The notes: generated by a model not told the origin, from the letters alone. 64,000 nt of DNA from Micromonospora chokoriensis (GCF_900091505.1 NZ_LT607409.1:4774001-4838000); one strand, 5' to 3'. Shown: positions 16,045 to 24,993, counted from the stretch's first letter. Program-made: numbers and translations.

Positions 16045-17039
16045 CGGACACCTCCGGTGACGGCCAGGTCGTCGTGGCGGACGGCGATCTCCTTGAGTCG
16101 TTGGATGACGGCCTCGCGGACCTCCGGCGGGTCGAGCACCCGCACGTCCGGGCCGTAACCGACGAGGTGACCGGCCAGCCCGTCCGGATCCGCGTACGGC
16201 AGGACCAACCGGTCGCCGTCCGGGCCGGTGGTCACCTCCACCGCCCAGCGGCGCAGACCGGCGGCCCGACCGGACGCGGCCAGGACGGTGGCCCGGCCGG
16301 TGCGCTCCACCGGACCCGACCAGCGGGCCACGTGGCTGATCAGATCGACGTTGGCCGGCGGCTCGTACGCGCCGGGCGCACCGGTCAGCCGGACCGCGCC
16401 GACGACCCGGGACAGCCGGAAGCAGCGGGTCGCATCGCGGTCCTGGTCGTGGCCGACCACGTACCACCGGCCGCGCCAGCAGACCACGCCCCACGGTTGC
16501 AGCCGCCGCCGGCTCGGCGCGTCCCGGTCGGGCACCCGGTAGTCGAACCCGACCTCGCGGCGGTCCCGGGCGGCGGCGGTCAGCGGCGCGAACGCCGGGT
16601 CGACGGTGACCATCGGCTCCAGGCCGAGGGTGGCCTGCGGGTCCACGTCCACCCCGGCGGCGCGCAGCTTGGCCAGCCCGGACGACGCCGCGGCGGCCAG
16701 CCCGGCGTGCTGCCACAACCGTGCGGCGATGCCCACGGCGGCGGCCTCGTCGGGTTCCAGGAGGATGTCGGGCAGCGCGTACTCGCGGTGGGCGATCCGG
16801 TAACCGGGCTCGGCGTCGAAGGCGCTCGCCGTGCCCGTCTCCAGCGGCACGCCCAGTTCGCGCAGCTCGGCCTTGTCCCGTTCGAACTTGCGTTGGAACG
16901 CTTCGTGGTCGCGCGCGTCGTCCGGATCATGCTCGTAACCGGGCACGGTCGCGGCGATCTGCGCGGCGGTCAGGAACCGTCGCGTGGACAGGAGGCAGAT
17001 CACCAGGTTGACCAGGCGTTCGGTGCGGGTCCGCGACAC
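16041..17039 (-). CDS. pafB: WYL-domain transcriptional regulator PafB
   Basis: 332 residues. HTH-like N-terminus (SRTRTERLVNLVICLLSTRR, FLTAAQIAATVPGY), then a WYL domain (RREVGFDYRVPDRDAPSRRR, WRGRWYVVGHDQDRDATRCF) and a C-terminal WCX-like extension. It is the partner of PafC. The start is GTG at 17039, seven bases after TAGCGT. In M. tuberculosis pafA precedes pafB directly; here two plus-strand genes separate them, so pafBC has its own promoter. Confidence 0.92.
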   Translation of the reverse strand: MSRTRTERLVNLVICLLSTRRFLTAAQIAATVPGYEHDPDDARDHEAFQRKFERDKAELRELGVPLETGTASAFDAEPGYRIAHREYALPDILLEPDEAAAVGIAARLWQHAGLAAAASSGLAKLRAAGVDVDPQATLGLEPMVTVDPAFAPLTAAARDRREVGFDYRVPDRDAPSRRRLQPWGVVCWRGRWYVVGHDQDRDATRCFRLSRVVGAVRLTGAPGAYEPPANVDLISHVARWSGPVERTGRATVLAASGRAAGLRRWAVEVTTGPDGDRLVLPYADPDGLAGHLVGYGPDVRVLDPPEVREAVIQRLKEIAVRHDDLAVTGGVR

Positions 17040-17046
17040 GCGGTAG

Positions 17047-17052
17047 ACGCTA
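17047..17052 (-). promoter_or_regulatory. -10 element of pafB
   Basis: TAGCGT, seven bases before GTG at 17039. Confidence 0.55.
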
Positions 17053-17143
17053 GCAGCCGCCGCGCCCACGCCGTGCACCCGCGCGGGCGTGCCGCACACT
17101 TGTTCGGATCGGTGCTCGCCCGGCGCGTCGCCGTCTCCGGTCA

Positions 17144-17149
17144 TAGGGT
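17144..17149 (+). promoter_or_regulatory. -10 element of the cation efflux gene
   Basis: TAGGGT, seven bases before ATG at 17157. Confidence 0.55.
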
Positions 17150-17156
17150 GAGCCTC

Positions 17157-18164
17157 ATGTCGCAACCGGAGGCCAGGCCCGAGAGCGAGAGCGTCGGCAC
17201 CGTGATCGTCGCGGGCGTCGCCAACCTCGCCATCGCGGTCGCCAAGCTGATCGCCGGGGTGATCTCCGGCTCGGCCGCGAAGCTCTCCGAGGCCGCCCAC
17301 TCGTTCGCCGACACGACCACCGAGGTGCTGCTGTTCCAGGCGCTGCGCCGCGGCTCCCGGCCCGCGGACCAGCGACACCCCTTCGGGTACGGCAAGGAGA
17401 GCTACGTCTGGGCGTTCTTCGCGGCGATGTTCACCTTCGTCGCCGGCGCCGGTTTCGCCGTCACCCACGGCGTCACCACGATCCTGGTGCACGAGCACAG
17501 CGGCGACTACCTCCTCTCGTACATCGTGCTCGGGGTGTCGTTCGTCATCGAGTCGATCTCCCTGACCCGGGCCGTGCGCCAGGTTCGCCGTGAGTCCCGA
17601 CGCTGGCAGACCACGCCCCGGCGGTTCCTGCGACTGACCGCCGACACCACCGTCAAGGCCGTCTTCCTGGAGGACAGCGCGGCCCTGATCGGTCTGCTGC
17701 TGGCCGGGCTCGGCGTCGGCCTGTCGCACGCCACCGGCGACGAGCTGTGGGACGGCATCGCGTCGATCCTGATCGGGCTGCTGCTGCTGGCGGTCGCCGG
17801 GATCCTCGCCGCCAACAACCTGTCGCTGCTGGTCGGCCGGGCGGTTCCGGAGCGACTGCGCCAGGAGATCGAGCAGGAGCTGGCCAGGCTGCCCGAGGTG
17901 GAGCGCATCGACACCCTGCTGACCATGCAGCTCGGCCCGGACGACATCCTGGTCGCCGCGAAGGTCGACTTCAGCGACGAGGCGACCGGCGCGGAGATCG
18001 AGGCCACCGCCGACGAGGCCGAGCGGCGGCTCACCGGCCGGTACCGGGAGATCCGCTTCGTCTTCCTCGATCCCACCCGCTCACTGCCGGGGGCCACCGG
18101 CACCGCCCGGCACACCCAGGCCGGGCCGAGCCCGGACGCCGGCGGCGACCCCGAGTCGACCTGA
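17157..18164 (+). CDS. Cation diffusion facilitator family transporter
   Basis: 335 residues. Six membrane helices with the metal sites of the family: SEAAHSFADTTTE (helix II, H-x3-D) and, in helix V, the TADTTVKAVFLEDSAALIG segment (D-x8-9-D). HPFGYGKE follows helix II. A cytoplasmic C-terminal domain (VERIDTLLTMQLGPDDILVA) ends in a polar tail. Expected role: efflux of zinc, manganese or iron in exchange for protons. The start is ATG at 17157, leaderless. Divergent from pafB. Confidence 0.9.
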   Translation: MSQPEARPESESVGTVIVAGVANLAIAVAKLIAGVISGSAAKLSEAAHSFADTTTEVLLFQALRRGSRPADQRHPFGYGKESYVWAFFAAMFTFVAGAGFAVTHGVTTILVHEHSGDYLLSYIVLGVSFVIESISLTRAVRQVRRESRRWQTTPRRFLRLTADTTVKAVFLEDSAALIGLLLAGLGVGLSHATGDELWDGIASILIGLLLLAVAGILAANNLSLLVGRAVPERLRQEIEQELARLPEVERIDTLLTMQLGPDDILVAAKVDFSDEATGAEIEATADEAERRLTGRYREIRFVFLDPTRSLPGATGTARHTQAGPSPDAGGDPEST

Positions 18165-18186
18165 TCCGCGCCACCACCGCACCCGG

Positions 18187-18208
18187 GCGCGGGCCGTCGG
18201 GCCCGCGC
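18187..18208 (+). terminator. Hairpin after the cation efflux gene
   Basis: A perfect nine-base stem (GCGCGGGCC/GGCCCGCGC) with a four-base loop. It ends four bases before the TAGCGT element of the next gene. Confidence 0.6.
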
Positions 18209-18211
18209 GGC

Positions 18212-18217
18212 TAGCGT
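18212..18217 (+). promoter_or_regulatory. -10 element of the DUF3866-type gene
   Basis: TAGCGT, seven bases before ATG at 18225. Confidence 0.55.
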
Positions 18218-18224
18218 GCCCGTC

Positions 18225-19310
18225 ATGGTGCGATGGCGTACGGGAACGGTGGCGACGCTGCGACGGCAGTGGACCGGGGCGGTGGAGCTGGACGTCGACC
18301 TGCCCGACGGCACGCGGATGCGGGCGCTGGCCTACCCCGAGCTGGTCGGTACGCCCGAGCCCGGCGACCGGGTGCTGCTCAACGCCGGTGCGCTGCTGAT
18401 GGGGTTGGGCACCGGCGGGTACGCGCTGGTGGTGGCCCTGCCGGACCGGCTGCCGCCGGACCCTCCGTCGGTCGGCGACACCCGCGACGCCGGGCACCTG
18501 GTGAAGGCCCGCTACACGCCGCTGCAACCGATCCTGCTGGGCGTGGACGAGGAGGCGTCACCGTACCGCGACGTGCTGGCCGACGCGGACGACCTGGGCG
18601 GCCTGCCGGTGGTCACCGCCGACCTGCACTCGGCGCTGCCGGCGATCCTGGCGGGCATCCGGGCCGATGCCCCGCAGGCGCGGGTGGCGTACCTGCTCAC
18701 CGACGGCGGGGCGCTGCCCGCCTGGTTCTCCCGCACCCTCGCCGGGCTGCGCGCAGAACTGGCCGGCACCATCACCGTCGGGCAGTCCTTCGGCGGCGAC
18801 CTGGAGGCCACCACACTGCACGGCGGTCTGCTCGCCGCCCGGCACGTGCTGGGCGCCGATGTGGCCATCGTGGCCCAGGGGCCCGGCAACCTGGGCACCG
18901 GCACCCGGTGGGGCTTCTCCGGCGTCGCGGTCGGCGAGGCGGTCAACGCGATCGCCACGCTGGGCGGCCGGGCGGTCGGGTCGTTGCGCATCTCCGACGC
19001 CGATCCCCGACCTCGACACCGGGGTGTGTCGCACCACAGCCTGACCGCGTACGGCCGGGTGGCGCTCGCCTCGGCGGACCTGGTGGTGCCCGAGGACCTG
19101 GAGCCGGCCCTCGCCGCCGAGGTGGACGCGTCGCTGGTGCCCCTGATGACCCGGCACCGGATCGTGCGGGTGCCCACCGCAGGTCTCGACGCCGCGTTGC
19201 GCGCCAGCACCGTGCCGCTGTCCACGATGGGTCGCGGTCTCGACGCCGACCACGCGTACTTCCTGGCCGCAGCCGCCGCCGGTCGCCACGCGGCAACCCA
19301 ACTCCCCTAA
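18225..19310 (+). CDS. DUF3866-type conserved protein
   Basis: 361 residues, soluble. Conserved-looking segments: VRWRTGTVATLRRQWTGAVE, GDRVLLNAGALLMGLGTGGY, HLVKARYTPLQP, DLHSALPAILAG, VGQSFGGDLEATTLHGGLLA and RGVSHHSLTAYGRV. I recognise this as the actinobacterial/Firmicutes DUF3866 family; the family has no known function. The start ATG at 18225 is chosen from the leaderless -10 spacing; GTG at 18216 would lie inside that hexamer. It follows the cation efflux gene but is separated by a hairpin. Confidence 0.7.
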   Translation: MVRWRTGTVATLRRQWTGAVELDVDLPDGTRMRALAYPELVGTPEPGDRVLLNAGALLMGLGTGGYALVVALPDRLPPDPPSVGDTRDAGHLVKARYTPLQPILLGVDEEASPYRDVLADADDLGGLPVVTADLHSALPAILAGIRADAPQARVAYLLTDGGALPAWFSRTLAGLRAELAGTITVGQSFGGDLEATTLHGGLLAARHVLGADVAIVAQGPGNLGTGTRWGFSGVAVGEAVNAIATLGGRAVGSLRISDADPRPRHRGVSHHSLTAYGRVALASADLVVPEDLEPALAAEVDASLVPLMTRHRIVRVPTAGLDAALRASTVPLSTMGRGLDADHAYFLAAAAAGRHAATQLP

Positions 19311-19330
19311 CTCCCCCGCCTGGTTCGCGC

Positions 19331-19404
19331 GTCGATCATGGAGTTGGGGTGACCGGAAGGTAGCTGCCCACACCTTTTGTCCCCACCACAAGTCCATGAT
19401 CGAC
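19331..19404. repeat. Palindromic intergenic element, copy 1
   Basis: GTCGATCATGGA at 19331-19342 is the exact reverse complement of TCCATGATCGAC at 19393-19404, and the inner flanks (GTTGGGG; CCCCACCAC) are also partly complementary. It lies between convergent genes. The GATCATG-AG-TTG core recurs at 47068, which suggests a dispersed REP-like family. Confidence 0.6.
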
Positions 19405-19425
19405 AGGAACGGGGTGCGGGTGGGG

Positions 19426-19617
19426 TCAGGCCAGGAAGATCAGGGCCAGCCAGCCGCCCACGATGAGGGCCAGGGCCAGGGCCAGCACCCACGTCGGCAC
19501 GGTGTACTCACCGCGCCGGTTACGGTCGATCTCGGCGCGGATCTTCTCCCGCCGGCGTTCGACCCAGTTCTGCCGCTCGCCGCGTTCGGAGCGGTCGGAT
19601 GGTCCAGAAGTCGTCAT
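19426..19617 (-). CDS. Small single-helix membrane protein
   Basis: 63 residues. A charged N-terminus rich in Arg and Glu (ERRREKIRAEIDRNRRGEY) precedes one C-terminal membrane helix (WVLALALALIVGGWLALIFL). No family name recognised. It is the first gene downstream of pafA on the same strand, 80 bases away across a hairpin. Function unknown. Confidence 0.65.
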   Translation of the reverse strand: MTTSGPSDRSERGERQNWVERRREKIRAEIDRNRRGEYTVPTWVLALALALIVGGWLALIFLA

Positions 19618-19640
19618 GGCGCGCTCAGCTTAACCGCACG

Positions 19641-19694
19641 GTGCGCCGGGGCGACCGGCCCCGTCGGCTCACGCCGCCGCCGGGGCCGGCGCAC
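19641..19694 (-). terminator. Possible pafA terminator
   Basis: GTGCGCCGG at 19641 pairs with CCGGCGCAC at 19686 as the outer stem of a long hairpin directly after the pafA stop; an inner CGGGGC/GCCCCG stem is nested in it. Confidence 0.45.
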
Positions 19695-19697
19695 CGG

Positions 19698-21056
19698 TCA
19701 CATGCTGGCGATCAGCCGCTCCACCCGCTCGTCGTACGCCCGGAACGGGTCCTTGCAGAGCACTGTGCGTTGCGCCTGGTCGTTGAGCTTCAGGTGCACC
19801 CAGTCGACGGTGAAGTCGCGGCGCTTCTCCTGCGCGTGCCGGATGAACTCGCCGCGCAGCCGGGCCCGCGTGGTCTGCGGCGGGGTCTCCTTCGCCTCGA
19901 AGATCTCCGGGTCGGTGGCCACCCGGTCGACCTCGCCGCGGCGCTCCAACAACCCGTAGAGGCCGCGTCCGCGACGTACGTCGTGGTAGGCCAGATCCAT
20001 CTGCGCCACCCGGGGGTGCGACAACGGCAGGTCGTGCTTGCGCTGGTAGCGCTCGATCAGCCGCAGCTTGCTGACCCAGTCGATCTCCCGCGAGACCGGT
20101 TCGAGGTCGCCGGTCTCCACCGCGTTGAGCACCCGACCCCACAGCTCGACGACCCGCTTGGCGGCCTGGTCGCCACCCCGGCGCTCGACGAACTCGGTCG
20201 CCTTGGCCAGGTATTCCTGCTGGATGTCCAGGGCACTGACCTCCTTGCCGTTGGCCAGTCGCACCTTGCGCCGGCCGGTGATGTCGTGCGACACCTCCCG
20301 GATCGCCCGGATCGGGTTCTCCAGGGACAGGTCGCGCATCACCACCCCGGCCTCGATCATCCGCAGCACGATGTCGGCGGTGCCGACCTTGAGCAGCGTG
20401 GTGACCTCGTTCATGTTGGAGTCACCGACGATCACGTGCAGCCGCCGGTAGCGCTCGGCGTCGGCATGCGGCTCGTCGCGGGTGTTGATGATCGGGCGGC
20501 TGCGGGTGGTCGCCGAGGAGACGCCCTCCCAGATGTGCTCGGCCCGCTGCGACAGGCAGTAGACCGCGCCGCGCGGGGTCTGCAGGACCTTGCCGGCCCC
20601 GCAGATCAACTGCCTGGTGACGAGGAACGGGATGAGCACGTCGGCGAGCCGGCCGAACTCGCCGTGTCGGGAGACCAGGTAGTTCTCGTGGCAGCCGTAC
20701 GAGTTGCCGGCCGAGTCGGTGTTGTTCTTGAACAGGTAGATCTCACCCGCGATGCCCTCGTCGTGCAGTCGCTTCTCCGCGTCGACGAGCAGGCCCTCCA
20801 GGATCCGCTCGCCGGCCCGGTCGTGGGCGACCAGGTCGGTCACCGAGTCGCACTCCGGTGTCGCGTACTCCGGGTGCGACCCGACGTCCAGGTAGAGACG
20901 GGCCCCGTTACGCAGGAAGACGTTGCTCGACCGACCCCAGGACACCACGCGCCGGAACAGATAGCGCGCGACCTCGTCCGGGGACAGCCGCCGCTGCCCG
21001 CGATAGGTGCAGGTGACGCCGTACTCGGTCTCGAGGCCGAAGATTCGCCGCTCCAT
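19698..21056 (-). CDS. pafA: Pup-protein ligase PafA
   Basis: 452 residues, glutamine synthetase-like carboxylate-amine ligase. It joins the C-terminal glutamate of deamidated Pup to substrate lysines using ATP. Visible residues: E9 in FGLETEYG (Mg-ATP), D57 in LYLDVGSHPEYATPEC (catalytic base), YLFKNNTDSAGNSYGCHENY (ATP and Pup groove), IINTRDEPHADAERYRRLHV. Length is normal. The ATG at 21056 has TAATGT six bases upstream, so the message is probably leaderless. Dop in this window is its paralogue. Confidence 0.97.
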   Translation of the reverse strand: MERRIFGLETEYGVTCTYRGQRRLSPDEVARYLFRRVVSWGRSSNVFLRNGARLYLDVGSHPEYATPECDSVTDLVAHDRAGERILEGLLVDAEKRLHDEGIAGEIYLFKNNTDSAGNSYGCHENYLVSRHGEFGRLADVLIPFLVTRQLICGAGKVLQTPRGAVYCLSQRAEHIWEGVSSATTRSRPIINTRDEPHADAERYRRLHVIVGDSNMNEVTTLLKVGTADIVLRMIEAGVVMRDLSLENPIRAIREVSHDITGRRKVRLANGKEVSALDIQQEYLAKATEFVERRGGDQAAKRVVELWGRVLNAVETGDLEPVSREIDWVSKLRLIERYQRKHDLPLSHPRVAQMDLAYHDVRRGRGLYGLLERRGEVDRVATDPEIFEAKETPPQTTRARLRGEFIRHAQEKRRDFTVDWVHLKLNDQAQRTVLCKDPFRAYDERVERLIASM

Positions 21057-21062
21057 GGTGTG

Positions 21063-21068
21063 ACATTA
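21063..21068 (-). promoter_or_regulatory. -10 element of pafA
   Basis: TAATGT, six bases before ATG at 21056. Confidence 0.55.
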
Positions 21069-21124
21069 GCCGCCCGGAGGCCCGGTTCGTCACTGTCACA
21101 CCACAGGTCGTGCTCCGGGTGCCG

Positions 21125-21748
21125 TCACATACCGGTTGAGTGCGACATTCCGTCCGGCCCGAGGCTCGCCGTGAACCGCCGGCAGGTGTCGTACTCCGGC
21201 AGCAGACCTAGCTCGCGGGCCTGGGCCAGGGTCGGCGCCGCGTCGTCGCGCGCGGACAACAGTGGGACGTCGGCGGGCCACTCGATGCCCAACTCCCCGT
21301 CCAGGGGGTGCACCGCGTGCTCACCGGTCGGGTTGTACGTGGCCGAGCAGAGGTAGCTCAGCGTCGCGTCGTCGGTCAGCGCGCAGAAGCCGTGCCCCAG
21401 CCCCTCGCTGAGGTAGACCGCCCGGCGGTCGGTGTCGTCCAGCCGGACGCCCTCCCAACGGCCGAAGGTCGGCGAGCCGACCCGCAGGTCCACGATCACG
21501 TCGAGGACCGCTCCGCGCACGCAGGTGACGTACTTGGCCTGCCCGGGCGGAACGTCGGCGAAGTGGATGCCGCGCACCACGCCTCGCGCCGAGACCGACA
21601 TGTTGGCCTGGGCCAGGCGCAGGGGGTGCCCGACCGCCTCGGCGAGCTTGTCGAAGCGGTACCACTCCATGAACATGCCGCGCGGGTCGCCGTGCTGCTG
21701 GGGACTGATCTCCCAGGCGCCCTCGATGCTCAGCTCCCGGATCTTCAC
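21125..21748 (-). CDS. rmlC: dTDP-4-dehydrorhamnose 3,5-epimerase
   Basis: 207 residues, cupin fold. Third step of dTDP-L-rhamnose synthesis. Conserved segments: GDPRGMFMEWYR, MSVSARGVVRGIHFADVPPG (catalytic His in RGIHF), YVTCVRGAVLDVIVDLRVGS, EGLGHGFCALTDDATLSYLC (Tyr-containing active-site strand). GTG at 21748 overlaps the rmlA stop by four bases; a GTG three bases earlier is possible. Transcribed with rmlA. Confidence 0.95.
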   Translation of the reverse strand: MKIRELSIEGAWEISPQQHGDPRGMFMEWYRFDKLAEAVGHPLRLAQANMSVSARGVVRGIHFADVPPGQAKYVTCVRGAVLDVIVDLRVGSPTFGRWEGVRLDDTDRRAVYLSEGLGHGFCALTDDATLSYLCSATYNPTGEHAVHPLDGELGIEWPADVPLLSARDDAAPTLAQARELGLLPEYDTCRRFTASLGPDGMSHSTGM

Positions 21749-22635
21749 CACGTACCCCCGTGCTTGCCGTCCGATTCGGCCAGCAGGCCGAGCAGGTAGT
21801 CGCCGTAGCCGCTCTTGGTCAACGGCGTCGCGAGCGCCCGCAGCTGGTCGTCGTCGATGAGGCCGGCCCGCCAGGCCACCTCCTCGACGCAGCCGATCTT
21901 GAGGCCCTGCCGCTCCTCGACGACCCGGACGAACTCGGCCGCCTGCATCATCGAGGTGAACGTGCCGGTGTCCAGCCAGGCGGTCCCGCGGTCCAGCACG
22001 GTCACCGACAGCTCGCCGGTCTCCCGGTACACCTCGTTGACCGCCGTGATCTCCAGCTCGCCGCGGGCGCTCGGGGTGAGCTTGCGGGCGATGTCCACCA
22101 CCCGGTTGTCGTAGAAGTACAGGCCAGGCACCGCGTAGCGGGACTTCGGCCGGGCCGGCTTCTCCTCGATCGAGAGCACCCGACCGGTGTCGTCGAAGTC
22201 GACCACGCCGTACTCCTGCGGGTTGGCCACCTGGTAGGCGAAGACCCGCCCGCCGACCGGGTCACCGTGCGCGGCGAGCTGCCGGCCCAGGCCGACGCCG
22301 TGGAAGATGTTGTCGCCGAGGACCAGCGCGACCGACTCGGCGCCGATGAAGTCGGCACCGAGGATGAACGCCTGCGCGATGCCCTCCGGGCGCTCCTGGG
22401 CGGTGTACTCCAGCCGCAGCCCCAACTGGCTGCCGTCGCCGAGCAGCCGGCGGAACTGGTCCTGGTCCTCCGGTGTGGTGATCACCAGGATCTCCTGGAC
22501 ACCGGCCATCATCAGGGTGGAGAGCGGGTAGTACACCATCGGCTTGTCGAAGACCGGCATCAGCTGCTTCGAGACCGCCCGGGTGATCGGCCAGAGCCGC
22601 GAACCGGTGCCGCCGGCAAGTAGGATTCCACGCAC
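21745..22635 (-). CDS. rmlA: Glucose-1-phosphate thymidylyltransferase
   Basis: 296 residues. First step of the pathway: glucose-1-phosphate plus dTTP to dTDP-glucose. Nucleotide-binding LLAGGTGSRLWPITRAVSKQ is at the N-terminus, followed by PMVYYPLSTLMMAG, QERPEGIAQAFILG, LVLGDNIFHG, YGVVDFDD and VLDRGTAWLDTGT. GTG at 22635 has TAGGCT six bases upstream. Divergent from rmlB with an 89-base shared control region. Confidence 0.96.
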   Translation of the reverse strand: MRGILLAGGTGSRLWPITRAVSKQLMPVFDKPMVYYPLSTLMMAGVQEILVITTPEDQDQFRRLLGDGSQLGLRLEYTAQERPEGIAQAFILGADFIGAESVALVLGDNIFHGVGLGRQLAAHGDPVGGRVFAYQVANPQEYGVVDFDDTGRVLSIEEKPARPKSRYAVPGLYFYDNRVVDIARKLTPSARGELEITAVNEVYRETGELSVTVLDRGTAWLDTGTFTSMMQAAEFVRVVEERQGLKIGCVEEVAWRAGLIDDDQLRALATPLTKSGYGDYLLGLLAESDGKHGGTW

Positions 22636-22641
22636 CCGGAG

Positions 22642-22647
22642 AGCCTA
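22642..22647 (-). promoter_or_regulatory. -10 element of rmlA
   Basis: TAGGCT, six bases before GTG at 22635. On the other strand of this gap TAGACT at 22710-22715 precedes the rmlB GTG by nine bases. Confidence 0.5.
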
Positions 22648-22724
22648 GCCGGACGGCCACCGGACGCGCCGACGGGTCGGGCCTCAGCCGGGCCGCTGCT
22701 CAATTCGCGTAGACTTCCCGATCC

Positions 22725-23726
22725 GTGAGGATTCTCGTCACCGGCGGAGCCGGATTCATCGGGTCGGAGTACGTTCGCCTGTTGCTGGGCAAGCCCCTCG
22801 GCACTGCCGACGGCGTGCCGCCGCTCGAGCCGTCGGTCGTGACGGTGCTCGACAAACTGACGTACTCGGGCAACCTGGCCAACCTCGATCCCGTCCGCGA
22901 CGACTCACGGCTGCGGTTCGTGCAGGGCGACATCTGTGACCCGGTCGTGGTCGACGAGGTCGTCGCCGGTCAGGACGTGATCGTGCACTTCGCCGCCGAG
23001 TCGCACGTCGACCGCTCCATCGCCGGTGCCGCGCCGTTCGTCACCACCAACGTGCTGGGCACCCAGACCCTGCTCGACGCCGCGCTGCGCCACCGCACCG
23101 GCCGGTTCGTGCACGTCTCGACCGACGAGGTCTACGGCTCCATCGACGAGGGCTCCTGGACCGAGACCTGGCCGCTCGCCCCGAACTCGCCGTACTCGGC
23201 GTCCAAGGCGGGCTCCGACCTGCTCGCCCTGGCCTACCACCGCACCCACGGCATGGACGTCGTCGTCACCCGCTGCTCCAACAACTACGGCCCGTACCAG
23301 TTCCCCGAGAAGGTCATCCCACTGTTCGTCAGCAACCTGCTCGACGGCGGCACCGTTCCGCTCTACGGCGACGGTGGCAACGTCCGCGACTGGCTGCACG
23401 TGCACGACCATTGCCGCGGCATCGCGCTGGTTCAGCAGAAGGGTCGCGCCGGCGAGGTCTACAACATCGGCGGTGGCACCGAGTTGACCAACAAGGAGCT
23501 GACCGGCCTGCTCCTGGACGCCTGCGGCGCCGGCTGGGACCGGGTCGTCCCGGTCGCCGACCGCAAGGGCCACGACCGTCGCTACTCGCTCGACATCACC
23601 AAGATCAACCAGGAGCTCGGGTACGCCCCCAGCATCACCCTCGACGAGGGGCTGGCCGCCACCGTCGCCTGGTACCGCGACAACCGGGCCTGGTGGGAGC
23701 CGCTCAAGCCCACATCCACCACATGA
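22725..23726 (+). CDS. rmlB: dTDP-glucose 4,6-dehydratase
   Basis: 333 residues, extended SDR. Second step of the pathway. NAD-binding GGAGFIGS at residues 7-14; HFAAESHVDRSI; STDEVYGSI (catalytic Thr-Asp-Glu triad); YSASKAGSD (Tyr-x3-Lys); NNYGPYQFPEKVIPLF; GDGGNVRDWLHVHDHC. First gene of a tightly coupled six-gene plus-strand operon. Start GTG at 22725. Confidence 0.96.
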   Translation: MRILVTGGAGFIGSEYVRLLLGKPLGTADGVPPLEPSVVTVLDKLTYSGNLANLDPVRDDSRLRFVQGDICDPVVVDEVVAGQDVIVHFAAESHVDRSIAGAAPFVTTNVLGTQTLLDAALRHRTGRFVHVSTDEVYGSIDEGSWTETWPLAPNSPYSASKAGSDLLALAYHRTHGMDVVVTRCSNNYGPYQFPEKVIPLFVSNLLDGGTVPLYGDGGNVRDWLHVHDHCRGIALVQQKGRAGEVYNIGGGTELTNKELTGLLLDACGAGWDRVVPVADRKGHDRRYSLDITKINQELGYAPSITLDEGLAATVAWYRDNRAWWEPLKPTSTT

Positions 23727-24625
23727 CCCGACTGGTCGTCACCGGTCTGCTCGTCACCGGCGCCGGCGGGATGCTCGGCCGTGACCTGGTCACCGTGCTG
23801 CACACCCGCTCCGACTTCAAGGTGACGGCGGCCACCCGGGCCGACCTGGACATCACCGACCCGGCCGCCGTCCGCGCCGCGGTAGGAGGTCACGACCTCG
23901 TGATCAACGCCGCGGCGTGGACCAACGTCGACGGGGCCGAGGACAACGAGGCGGCGGCGACCGCCGTCAACGGTGACGGGGTGGCCAACCTGGCGTCGGC
24001 CTGCGCGGCCAGTGGCGCCCGGCTGGTCCAGGTCTCCACCGACTACGTCCTCGCCGGCGACGCGTGCTCCCCCTACCCGGAGGACGCGCCCACCGCGCCG
24101 GTCAACGCCTACGGCCGGAGCAAGCTGGCCGGTGAACAGGCCGTCGGCCGCCTGCTGCCCGACACCGGGTACGTGGTCCGCACCGCCTGGCTGTACGGCG
24201 CGCACGGGCCGAACTTCGTGGCCACCATGCTCCGCCTCGCCGAGCAGCGTCAGCACATCGACGTGGTCGACGACCAGCACGGCCAGCCCACCTGGTCCTT
24301 CCGGCTGGCCGAACAACTCGTCGCCCTCGCCGACGCCGCCCTGAACGGCCGGGCCGCACCGGGCGTCTACCACAGCACCTGCGCCGGCCAGACGACCTGG
24401 TACGGGCTGGCCCGCGCGGTGTTCGCGTTGACCGGTCTCGACCCGGAGCGGATTCGACGGACAACCAGCGACCGGTATCCTCGTCCTGCTCCCCGCCCGG
24501 CGTACAGTGTGCTCGCGCACAGCCGTTGGGCGGCTGCGGGCCTGCCGTCGCTTCCGGACTGGCATGCCACCCTCATCGACGCGTTCGACTCCCCCGCTCC
24601 ACCAGTTCCGTGGAAGGTCGCATGA
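23723..24625 (+). CDS. rmlD: dTDP-4-dehydrorhamnose reductase
   Basis: 300 residues, SDR fold. Last step giving dTDP-L-rhamnose. GAGGMLGRDL (NAD(P) binding), NAAAWTNVDGAEDNEAAA, QVSTDYVLAGD, NAYGRSKLAGE (Tyr-x3-Lys), RTAWLYGAHGPNFVATML. A slightly long N-terminus (TRLVVTGLLVTGAGG) repeats the VTG motif. ATG at 23723 overlaps the rmlB stop by four bases (ATGA). Completes the four-gene rhamnose pathway in this window. Confidence 0.95.
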   Translation: MTRLVVTGLLVTGAGGMLGRDLVTVLHTRSDFKVTAATRADLDITDPAAVRAAVGGHDLVINAAAWTNVDGAEDNEAAATAVNGDGVANLASACAASGARLVQVSTDYVLAGDACSPYPEDAPTAPVNAYGRSKLAGEQAVGRLLPDTGYVVRTAWLYGAHGPNFVATMLRLAEQRQHIDVVDDQHGQPTWSFRLAEQLVALADAALNGRAAPGVYHSTCAGQTTWYGLARAVFALTGLDPERIRRTTSDRYPRPAPRPAYSVLAHSRWAAAGLPSLPDWHATLIDAFDSPAPPVPWKVA

Positions 24626-24993
24626 AACTCACCCTCGTCACCGGCCTGACCGGCCTGATACTGCTGGCCACGATCGTCGAGCTGCTGCGCCGCCGGCAGC
24701 TCCGCGAGAAGTACGGCATGCTCTGGCTCGGCGTCCTGGTGATCGTCATTCCGCTGTCGCTCTTCCCCCGCCTGCTGGACAACGTCGCCGAGCTGCTCGG
24801 CGTCGCCTCCGGTGTGAGCCTCGTGCTCTTCCTCGGCATCGTCTTCCTGCTGCTGGTCTGTGTGCACCTCAGCTGGGAGGTCAGCCACCTGGAAGAGGAG
24901 ACCCGCACCCTGGCAGAAGACTTCGCCCTGCTCCGCGCGGAGATCGACGCGGACCGGGCGGCCCGAGACGAACTGGTGTCGCACGATGGTTAA
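24622..24993 (+). CDS. DUF2304-type small membrane protein
   Basis: 123 residues. Three membrane helices, with LLRRRQLREKYGMLWLGVLV between the first two, then VHLSWEVSHLEEETRTLAED leading to an acidic coiled-coil tail. This architecture matches DUF2304, usually found beside GT2 glycosyltransferases, where it may help anchor or regulate the enzyme. Overlaps rmlD by four bases and the next GT2 gene by eight. Confidence 0.75.
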   Translation: MKLTLVTGLTGLILLATIVELLRRRQLREKYGMLWLGVLVIVIPLSLFPRLLDNVAELLGVASGVSLVLFLGIVFLLLVCVHLSWEVSHLEEETRTLAEDFALLRAEIDADRAARDELVSHDG

